DNA from: Thelonectria olida
Taxonomy: Eukaryota; Ascomycota; Sordariomycetes; Hypocreales; Nectriaceae
Reading direction: 5' to 3'
Length of the DNA: 64,000 bases
Assembly: GCA_020736575.1 (NCBI GenBank)
Contig: JAGPYM010000006.1
Location: 1,302,001-1,366,000, forward strand
The position numbers were made by a program, and so were the translations under genes. How positions within the stretch are numbered: position 1 is the first letter of the stretch; every line of letters begins with the position of its first letter. Shown here piece by piece: positions 13,001 to 22,303 of the stretch. The notes under the pieces are model-generated. The model was not told the DNA's origin. It was given only the letters and a program-made list of their open reading frames with translations, and searched no databases.

Positions 13001-16000
13001 GGATGCTCATTGCTCACGCCTGCATGATCCCTGATTGGTCATCTGTCCCCTTGAACCCCATACAGTGGAGGCCGCACCGAGAGCCATGTCCCGCCGCCAC
13101 CAAAGCCAACAGTTAGTTATGGTTGTGGTGTCTGGTGCTGATGCGCACACAGCATCAAGAGATCAGCGAGCGGGTCTGTAGCGCCTCGGCTCCAATTGGC
13201 ACCGGCGATGAGCCTGGTCCAACGAGCAATGTTGCCTTCCTTCACTCCTTGTCTGTCGCCCGAACGGGCCTTTCTCGACAATTCCACACTCCTGCATTCA
13301 GAGTCAGACGTTGGGGGTGGAATGACCAAGGAGCCTTTTTATCCGACCATCCATCATTCAAGCACCGCTCAGCTAATACACAACTTGCTCCAAAATCGTC
13401 GACCCAGATTCAATTTGTGGATGGCTTGGGTCGCAAACAGAAGCAGCCGGTTGGCATACGAACAGTTACACCATGCCGACCCCCAGTTTGTCCGCCCAGG
13501 CCAGTTCCGGGATCTGACCCATGCCCTCAAAGCCCCATCATAATGATGTATCACTTGAACGGTTTCCCTGCCGTTTCTTGTATCATGTCGATACCCTCTG
13601 GGGGCGGAGGGCGTGGTCATCCCTAATGACGGACAGCGTCGCTTGTTATTGCTTGACATGAGTCGGGGGCCTCGCTGGAAGGCATCCTTTTCCAGGTTTT
13701 CGAATATAGCATTCAAGTGATATCGTCATAAGTATCACTTAGACAACTGGGCAAGTGAACAACTGAAGATAATACACTTTTGCCTGCCAAAGTCTTCGGA
13801 AATGCAAGCTTCTGCCAATGCCACTCGCATTCAGGGGCCCCCAATGCATACTGACCCAGCTTGCCCCAGCCCGATTCGCAATCAAAGGATGTCTGGTCCA
13901 CTACAGGCCATCTCTAATCAGCATTCCATTCAACCTTTGACGATTATTAGCCGTGCACCTACAGTCGCGAATAAAGTGTGCGAAGTAAGTCGCTCCATGA
14001 AGGGTAATAAGCCAAGGCTCAACTCGGCTCTTGCTAGAGAGGGGTGGTAATTAACAACGGCGAGAGATTTTTGATCATTCAAAGATCAATATCAACTCCA
14101 GCTTGTCTGCCCCGCCACAGAACCCCCAGCCCCTCTCAAATTTGACACCCATCGAATTTCAACGATGTTGGGGAGATGAGATTGCTTGGGAGGCATGTGT
14201 CTTTGCTCTAATAATAACTTAGGACACGGCTGAAGATTACTACCCATCAATCTGCTGCTCCATTAAGTTCAACACATCAGCTGTGGCTTTTCCATGTCAA
14301 TGCAGATCTTTACTCTCGCTCAATCTGTCACGAAGTAGACTCGGAGAGTAGCGTCTGCGTTTGTCTTTTTGGCAGTGCACTCCTAACTGACTCTCTCTCA
14401 TCTCGTTAGTGGCGGCCACAGCGTTGTCGATTCTCAAAGCAACCAATCACGATTGCTTTAGGCCTCGAGCCATTTCAAGGTCAAGCCTCGATAGCCCACG
14501 TAGCACAGCAGGACCTGAGGCGTGGCTGAATGCTGATGGGGTCGTTGCTAGCTTCTAACTAATGGCTGCAGCTGATGAAGACATGGGTGAGTGATTCTCA
14601 ACTTCTCAAGCCATGACACCTAATTATTTACTGCAACAATGCATCACCTCTGCCTCGATGGGTTGTATACGAAGTACATAATAATTGCAGCTACTTTGTA
14701 GTCTTGTCAATAGGCCCCCACTTCTTACAGGTTGAATGAATGGCAGAGCCCGACCGTTGTCACGACTGCTGACTGCGTCTTTTACGGCTGGTCTTACTTC
14801 CGACACGACCACGCAAGTCTGTTTGGGAATAGGCAATGACGGTTTATGCTGCCGTCTCGCCTAGACCCGACTTCTTGAGAGTCTTGGTCATGATAAGATC
14901 CGGCAGGACGCAGGATCCGGGGTGGTGTTAACGGATGAACATGACGCCAATCTTCGACTCCATCCTAGTCGAAACGAAGCAAGAAGAGAACGAACAGTCG
15001 TGGGGATAATTGCCAGTTCCAGGAGGACCGAGGAAAGGTTCTGAGGCTTTTGACGGAGTGGCAAATGCAGGTTTGGTGGGCGGCCGCGTGTTGGTTTCCG
15101 GAACTCAGCCGCTACGCCGCCCGATGTTTTACGAGGCAGCCTCATGCTATCGTTGTCGACACTTTGGACGCCACGATCAATGAATTCCCATGGTCTTCCC
15201 TCCGCATGGCCCATACAGTGTCAGAGATGAGGCCAGTGGGCGACAGAATGCCGAAGTGATACGACACCCAGGTGCTCGTCCATCTGCGCCATGGATGAGA
15301 GGTTTGTGCCACTCTCGAAGTCTCAGGGTAGGTTTTGGTGCTCCCATCACAACAGTGGCACGGCGCTTCACTTGCGAGGGAGACTTCTCTGTTGTTGGAG
15401 ACTCGGGGCTGGGCAGCGTAACGTGATGCGGCTTCTCATGCCGACTAGATTGTTCGGACTTGTATCTGCTGACGGGCTTGTGTCGCGAATTCCTGATGCT
15501 AGAAGTTGGCAATGAGGGAGGCTTGTTTCATGCAACTGGCGCGTGTTGGTTGGTCAAGCTGCATCTTCACTTTCCTGCACAATGTCCATCGTCATCTTCT
15601 TCATGACCTATTGTCTCTGATGAGGGATGTTAGAAATTTGTTTGTTTGTCATGTTAGTTGGCCACGTCCAAGCTGGCGGATGCGGACCGGCGGCAGGCGT
15701 GCCACAGGACCGGGACGCACGAGGCGGAAACGACATGGCGAGCTTTTTTCTTTCCCCGGCCGAGGCAGTGGGTGAGGCCATTGTGAAGTGGGGGTTTGCA
15801 TGGATGGAAAGCAGAAAGCAAGCCTTGGACCGTCTTGGGAGAATGACGAGGCTTAACGCTGGTGGCGTGATGACTCCAGGGTATTCGGTCGGGCAGTGCT
15901 TTTTCGAGTCAGATGCTGATTTGTTTACTTGCAGCGATGCTCTCCTCGGTCGGGATGAGGGTCAGAAAAGGAGTAATAGTCGACGATGGTTGAGAAGGCT

Positions 16001-16780
16001 TCATGTTTGATGCGGGATCTGGTGGGCAGAGTGGCAGACGCCGTCATGGTTTCATCATGGCTTCACCCCGAAGGCCGCTGCGCATATGCGTAGGGTTGCC
16101 TCTGCTGCCATCGTAACGCACACCCCTTCCCCTCAATTTATTCCTTGGCCGTCAATCCGGGACGCTTGGCTCCGTTCCTCGAGCGAGGCGGAAAGGGGTC
16201 TGTCTCGTTGGTCTTTTGGGGGACCAACAAAAGGTGTTTTTTCCGTCGTTCGGGGGATGCAAACCCACTCGAGTCAGTGTCCCTGGTTCATCAGACAGAC
16301 AGACCCCTTCCATGGTGATGCTGGTCTTCTCATGCTCACCAACGTCCAACCTGCCCCTCGCTCGTCCCCCTCACACTAAACCTCTTCGACGATGGATGCT
16401 GAAGGGGCGGCCCCCCTTCTTTTCTTCCCTCTTGGTGAGCCTTTTCCTTCGCTCATGCGGCGTGCCCGTTCGCTCCGCGGTCACAGGACTGCCTCTGTTG
16501 CCCTGGCGTGAGGGGTTTGGCGCGTGGAGTCTTGGATGGGGAGGGGGGCAGATGTGGTCATTAACTTTCACAGCGAAAGCAAACAACCCAAAGCTGAAGT
16601 GTGTTTCGAACGAAGATAAAAAGATGCAGTGGCTGGCAACACTTCTCACCAATCAATACATGAGCGTTACCTTGTCACTTCAAAGGGTCATGATGCCCCC
16701 ACCTGCTGCAAGCACTTTACGCGATTCCGTCGCCAGGCACATGATGAGCACGACGGTACAAAGTACGAAGTAGTTGGCGA
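10001..16780. other. Gene-free interval, part 2
   Basis: Short ORFs in all frames, none supported by family resemblance. The longest (13123..13626 on plus, 16216..16773 on plus) have biased, unstructured composition. Purine-rich tract GGGGGGAAAAAAGAAAG at about 10446..10475 and a short CGACCAAGT duplication near 12655..12680. No tRNA B-box with a matching A-box was found by eye. Possible content I cannot see from sequence alone: long non-coding transcripts or distal regulatory DNA. Confidence 0.45.
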
Positions 16781-17309
16781 CTGTGCCATTACTCAACCTC
16801 CTCTACGCTCAGCGGCCACCAAAAGTTATTTGTGGAAGATGTAAGCTGAGAAAAGCCTAAATTTGCACTCAACATGGACTCGCCAAGGATCGGTCCGACA
16901 GGGAGAGCCAAGTATATGGAGGTGTACGATGAGTAAGTCAGCGAGTTGCGTTGGTCCCAAGTTAGAACGCGAACAGAGTACCTATTCGTAGAAAGTGATG
17001 CAAATAGTGCCATGGTATTCTCGGCATCTTTGGACGCGGCCCTTGAAGGATCCGTCGAAGGTACCGACGCGGTCAGCAGTGAGCATGCTCTCACCGCAAT
17101 CCTCAAGCCTTGTCAATCTGCAAGATCTGATCTAGATACTATTCTAATAAGATGAGCAACCGAGTCATTCTCCTCTATACCCTCGCTTCCTAGGGCGGCA
17201 CTCAATTGTTTGGCAGTCGATCGTCACCGCCCTTTGGATGAGCTCCTTGGTCTGATCGGGACGACGAGTTGCTTGAACGCCCGTGATCTTGAATATCTCG
17301 TTGTCTGAG

Positions 17310-17648
17310 TCAAGGCCGCGCTGTACGTGGCGTAGTGTTAATGCATCGCTCCTTGGCCCCTGGTTGCAGTACTCCTTGGGAACTTAGGGGAAGCAGCTCG
17401 AACACTACTCTCTTCCTCACCACAAGGGTCCTTATAAGTCTCAGGCGATTTGGCTCCGAGGCACCAGAGTTTGCAGCCTTGACCCAGACGTAAATTTGAA
17501 CGTGGTATACGCTCGAGCTCGCGATGTAGATGAGTTGCCCCTCATGAGACAGGCAGAGGGAAGAAACGGACACGCACACGACACCTTGATGACAAAGAGG
17601 ACGGAGAGGCAGGACGTATGCTTTACTAGAGTAATGTGTACCAAGCAT
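17310..17648 (-). pseudogene. Possible WD40-like relic
   Basis: The minus frame contains VSSLCLSHEGQLIYIASSS followed by VYHVQIYVWVKAANSG. The spacing of the hydrophobic core, a Ser-x-x-Gly turn and V-x-I-x-V-W resembles one WD40 blade of a fungal STAND/NLR protein. No Met-started gene, neighbouring blades or splice structure can be assembled, and the adjacent frame (17441..17779) is open but unrecognisable. It could equally be a chance ORF. Confidence 0.15.
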
Positions 17649-18354
17649 CCGCTGTAGAGGGGTAGTATAGATATAAGCCAGGACTTGGTCTGACTACGTA
17701 AACATGATCGCTGCCGGGAGCTGCTGCGAAGTACGCGACACACACTGGCCGCTCTCATGGGCAATTTCAGGTTCATCAACTACAACGACAGGTGCACGCG
17801 TTGAGAGTATTGCTATCTCCCAACTCCTGTCCCAAGCCTACCAAGTGGTTTTGTTTCCCTTCTTCTTCCTCTGCCTCCTACACGCTTCCCACCGACGCCG
17901 ACAGCGTTGCACGCGGCGTGGCCAACGCATCTGCCAGTGTCGGTACCCGCCTTCTTCGTACCCATCCGTGTCCCGTTGCTGATATATGCCAGCTTCCAGG
18001 ACAGACAAAATCCTCCCCCGGCATCTCTCGCCTAAGAGGGCAAACCCCCTCGATGTATTGGAACTCACCCATCGTCGATGCTCGGTCCTTGAACCCTACT
18101 GGAATGTCCATATTTTCAGACAGTTTGCTCGAGTTACTGAGTTTATATATGAAGAAAGTACGCTTCGCTTGAATGTTGCCTCCAGATCATGCTGACTTGT
18201 GTATAGTATTCTTCGAGCCGTAAAGAAAGAGCTGATACCATTGAGTCGAGCGCATCAAATTGTCAAGCAATTCCATCAAAATCTCAACGGATGATAACAA
18301 GTAAGTTCATTTCTATTCGTTTTCTTTCTAATCCCCGGTTCCAACTAATCTAAT

Positions 18355-18426
18355 TCCTATCCTGATCTCAACCCTGGCTCCTACCCTGATTCCTATCCTG
18401 ATTCCTATCCTGATACCTATCGTAAC
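18355..18426. repeat. Degenerate 12-bp tandem repeat, six copies
   Basis: Six successive 12-mers close to TTCCTATCCTGA. Copies 1, 4 and 5 are identical, and copies 2, 3 and 6 differ at several bases. It is on non-coding DNA. The CCTATCC flavour resembles the telomere-like tract at 39898..39964. Confidence 0.8.
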
Positions 18427-20002
18427 TCAGCATCTCATCAACTCACCACAGTTCTATTTCTTCAAGTCTGGCCTATGACGGTTTCCGATCCCCTCCCGTA
18501 GCAGTGAGACCGAAGCCAAAGAGGTCATCGACTCCCAGAAACAAGCTATGGGGCTGCCTTTAAAGCATCCGGGGCGATAACGGAGAGCTGCGCCTATTCT
18601 GAGTCCGTCCAGGTTTACTCTAGACGTGTACTCTGCGCTGGTGAACCGACCGATAAAGTCACTATAGCAATGCTGTCCCAGAATTTCGAGATGGACTGCC
18701 CGAATACAGGCCAAGTAGGCCTCGGATCCATTTCTAAAGGAGGGCTGTTGGGCATCTCGTCCAAAGAACGGGGGGAGTGCACGGTTCTTGTTACCAAGTT
18801 TCATCCGGGATAGGTGCGCAACTGACATCTAGACTAGTACGATCAGTCATGTTGATGAGAGGTATGACCATCACTCCTCACCTAGACACAGTGAGCACTC
18901 ATCTCTGCCACGGTTCGAAGACTGGATCTGATATCCATGGTGGGCAGAGGTAACGCATATGGCGGCGGACAGGCACAGGGTGCAGCTATAACAGCAATAA
19001 CAACAACTACCACTACTGCTACCTGGAAACTGACCGTGTTGGAAGCGGAAGCGGTCAAGATGATGGCTTCATTAAGCAATCTTGGACAAGTGCAACTTGG
19101 TGAAGGCAATGCTAACTCGACATCTCTCATCCCTGCAACAAGAAAAAGACTCATATTGCCAATCCTACTCGTCGATTCTGGGACCAGATGCTCCTCTTCA
19201 CATAGCCGGCCCCGGGATCGTCACCTGGCTTCGTTTACCGTCACTCTCGGGCGAGACGGGCGGGCCGGGATAGCAAGAGCGTCGATGCACGACAAGCAGG
19301 GCTTACGGAACAAGCGAGACAAGGGCAATGGCCATGACAGCTCAAACGCTTTCTTCTCCAGTTATTACAGACCAAAGAACAGGTCGAGGATGGCTGACAG
19401 AGATGACTTGTAGGAATAAACGTACGAAGACCCACCGTGTGAAGCATGGGGAGAGGCAACCCTGCAGCTTGTGGAAGGAAAATTTCTTCTAGTCTTCTTC
19501 TCTGCTGTTGTCTCTTTCTCTCAACAGATTGTGTGGGGGTGGCTGCTGCAGGTGCAAGAAGAGTTTTCTGCGCGGAGGAGATTCGAGAAGTTCGGGATTG
19601 TGGCTTGCAGCATGGATACTTCGGCATGTTAGTGAGATATATCGGGATGATACAGGGCTCTGAGGACAGAAGGGGGGATGGGAAAGGGGGGTTGCTTCTT
19701 CCCACTGCAGTAAACGAGAAATAATTTCTTCCTTCCTTCTTCTTGTCATGGCCAGTGAGTGGTAACGCGGTTCATCCTCGTCAAAGTGACTTGAGTGATG
19801 ATGGCTTCAAACACAACTCCCGACTTGAACGACCAATCGTAGTGTAAAGATGACAGCTTCCTCTTCACATTGACTCACTTTGAAAACTTTTTTATTTACC
19901 GGAAGAAAAAACGAACCTGCGGAAATATTGGTTTCATCTACTCGCCGAGTCACCCGGGTCACGCCACTTCCGTCCTGGGGATATGGGGATTGCTTCACAA
20001 TC

Positions 20003-20287
20003 ATGGCCATTTCCAGTAGGACTCGAGTCTTGTCTATTGCATTTTTGCTTCTTTTGGGCGTCACGGGAGTCATATTATCTGATCAATCACCATCGAGTCT
20101 TTGCATGTTTGCGCCGTCATTGGCGCCCACCCCGGGAATGAGGGCATCGCCGCTGTTTCCTGGGTTGCCTCAAGGGGACGCCATGTTTCATGACTTCATT
20201 CTCCGGGGGCCGGGAATATCTTCAGCTGACACCGACATGAACACCCCTGCGGATGGAGGCACGCCTGGACAAGTCCGCTCAGGCTAA
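20003..20287 (+). CDS. Doubtful small secreted-protein ORF (94 aa)
   Basis: An ATG-started ORF of 94 aa at the edge of the gene desert. The N-terminus has the layout of a signal peptide: MAISSRTR (basic), then VLSIAFLLLLGVTGVILS (hydrophobic), then a possible cleavage before DQ. The rest is Pro/Gly/Asp-rich with only one cysteine and no recognisable domain. No intron is needed. There is nothing else to support it, and chance ORFs of this size are common here. It could be a secreted effector-type protein or noise. Confidence 0.22.
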   Translation: MAISSRTRVLSIAFLLLLGVTGVILSDQSPSSLCMFAPSLAPTPGMRASPLFPGLPQGDAMFHDFILRGPGISSADTDMNTPADGGTPGQVRSG

Positions 20288-21169
20288 GACGGCGATATCG
20301 CAGAGGAAACTGGACGGTCTATGACTGAGGTGGGATATTGCGCAAGGCTGCTTTGGAATGTGCAGCATGGAAGCGTACGTCGTCGCTAGTTAGTGTGAAG
20401 CTGATTAATTCTTGTTTTCCTCTCTTAGCGAAGAAGCTGATGGATGCATGTGATAGTGCTCGCACAGTCATTTATTGATTTATTCCTTGGAGCCATTGAC
20501 TCGAACAGTGCAAAACTCAAGCTTAAATGTAAAGACTACACAGTAATGGCTTAATCATCCATCATGTCCCCCCTTCGATCCCATTCCCAACCCTTCTCCT
20601 CTAGATTAGCGGCATCTCCGGCGTCTTTCTTCTCTCCAACTGTACGTCATCCATCATGCCTGCACTACCGGGATATCCCAGTCTGTCGTTCCGTGGCCAC
20701 GAGACCCTTCGCAAAGCGACTGCAGCCGCCTTTGAGCGTGTGACGGCACCAGCTGCTCCAATACTCGTGCATTCGCACTGCGAAGTCGTCGACGCCGAAT
20801 CCCGATTTGTTGCTTGTCGGCGGCGCAAATCTGTGACTGATGGTGCACAGGCGCCGGTCCGACGCCGATCCTCAACCTATTTAGAACCCGGGGTCGTCGC
20901 TGAAGGCGCTTGAAACGAACGTCGATCATTATCACTTACACGGATTCGATACGAACAATACAACAAGCAAGGAGATATCGAGAATAGCCACACACAGCAG
21001 CATCCTCCTGTCCGAGATTACAGCAACCAAGATTCAACTCACAAGTAACAACCCCAAAACTCAGCAAGTCAACTTGGACTGCCCATCAACACCACATCAA
21101 GTCCTCGCTCCTCCTACACCTGCAACCACAGCCGAGAAAAGAGTCTCTTTCAACCTCGCTCCCGCGGTC
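20288..21169. other. Upstream region of His-rich gene
   Basis: Probable promoter and 5' leader of the gene starting at 21170. An ORF at 20656..20913 and an open frame upstream of the chosen ATG (from about 20890, containing KRVSFNLAPAV) could belong to an undetected 5' exon. I see no ATG with matching splice sites that would join them. Confidence 0.4.
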
Positions 21170-21898
21170 ATGGATCGATCCCGCTCATACTCGCGGCATC
21201 GCCCTGCCCCCAACACCAACCAACCCCGATCCCCATCTCCCCCTGCCCCCAGACTCAGCACTTCGTCAACCTCATCTCGAGGCCGTCCACTCTCCCGTCC
21301 TCCCCCCTCGCACCGTGGCGCCCGTTCAAGATCATCATCGGCGTCCAGCTCGCCCTCTCCCACCCGTCGCCAACACCGCCATCACCAGCAACGCCACCAT
21401 GAAGCCTCCTCCCATCACGAGCACCACCACGGCGGTCTCCTGAAAACCTCAGCCGGCCTCATCGCAGGCATCGGCCTAGCCACCGTGCTCGCCCACAAGG
21501 TCTGGCCCAAAGACGACGAAGACTCGTCCAGCTCCGGCTCTCGCTCAAAACACCACCACCACCACCACCACCATCACCATGAGCGCCACCACGAACACCA
21601 CCACCGCCGCCCGTCCGACGCCTCGTCGTCCAACGCCGAGCGCATCGTCGACCGCGCGCGAAGCACCCACGGCCACGACGTCTTGCACGTCGAAGAAACG
21701 GGCCCCTTCCGCCGCGAGGACGCCCGCCGGATGTCTCTCGATCCGCGGCCGCTGGAGCGACTGAGCAGACAGAGTGTGAGCAGCGGGCACTCTTCTAGAC
21801 CGCTGCCGTACCCTGAGACGCCCTACCCGGGCGAGAAGTTTTACGAGCCGAGGAGCATGCGAGCGTCCTTCTCGGAACCGGTACCTGTGTCTCGTTGA
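21170..21898 (+). CDS. His-rich, Ser/Arg-rich protein with one glycine-zipper membrane segment
   Basis: A 242-aa single-exon protein of unknown function. Residues 1-70 are Ser/Arg/Pro-rich. Residues 68-87 are His-rich. Residues 88-110 form one hydrophobic Gly/Ala segment (GGLLKTSAGLIAGIGLATVL) that could span or insert in a membrane. Next come an acidic-Ser patch, ten consecutive histidines (128-137) with further HH pairs to 145, and a polar tail. I chose the first ATG in the open frame; the frame stays open upstream to a TTG, so a longer form from a 5' exon is possible. The His clusters on both sides of the hydrophobic segment suggest metal binding, but that is inference. It is convergent with the Elg1 gene. 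Confidence 0.6.
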   Translation: MDRSRSYSRHRPAPNTNQPRSPSPPAPRLSTSSTSSRGRPLSRPPPSHRGARSRSSSASSSPSPTRRQHRHHQQRHHEASSHHEHHHGGLLKTSAGLIAGIGLATVLAHKVWPKDDEDSSSSGSRSKHHHHHHHHHHERHHEHHHRRPSDASSSNAERIVDRARSTHGHDVLHVEETGPFRREDARRMSLDPRPLERLSRQSVSSGHSSRPLPYPETPYPGEKFYEPRSMRASFSEPVPVSR

Positions 21899-22303
21899 GC
21901 GAGACTGAGGCGTCATGACTACCCAGAGTGGTTTACGAAGACTTGGATGAAAGGCATAGAACGATTGATGACAGGGATAAATGGGAAGATAAAACCTGCA
22001 TGTCTATATAACGACCTAGAGGAGTCATTTGATTTGGTTTAGTTTGGATTGCTTGGGTTGGCTTGGGCTGGTAATGAACCGTCTTCATCTCTACATGTAC
22101 ATACATACATGTAGATAGCAATAACCTGGCGGCGGGAGACTGATATACTTGTTTCAACTCGCATCATCGAAATCTATGCTAAGCCGCCTTATATATATGC
22201 CCGTTCCCAAACTCCCAAAGAGTGACTGTAACCTCTCACTCAAACCCCTATCCAGCGTGACGTTGTTTGTTAACAAAAATACCTACGCATGGCGACATTC
22301 ACT
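21899..22303. other. Convergent 3' intergenic region
   Basis: 405 bp between the stops of the His-rich gene and Elg1. It contains a palindrome (22090..22115) and TATATA-like AT-rich stretches suited to 3'-end formation of both genes. Confidence 0.6.
22090..22115. repeat. Perfect 10-bp inverted repeat, 6-bp loop
   Basis: TCTACATGTA and TACATGTAGA flank CATACA. The arms pair perfectly and each half itself contains the palindrome TACATGTA. It lies between two convergent genes. Confidence 0.85.

Larger units (their letters stand above)
16781..20002. other. Gene-free interval, part 3, with degenerate ORFs on minus
   Basis: Holds a 12-bp repeat array (18355..18426) and several minus-strand ORFs broken by stops (16789..17106, 17310..17779, 18454..18828). 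One of these looks faintly like a WD40 blade. I could not join them into a gene with canonical splice sites. Confidence 0.4.

Noticed and set aside
13123..13626. 167-codon ORF on plus in the desert
   Set aside because: Unstructured composition, overlapping ORFs in other frames of similar length, no family resemblance.
16789..18828. Joining the minus-strand ORFs at 16.8-18.8 kb into one gene
   Set aside because: No set of GT..AG introns restores a frame, and the pieces do not belong to one family by eye.
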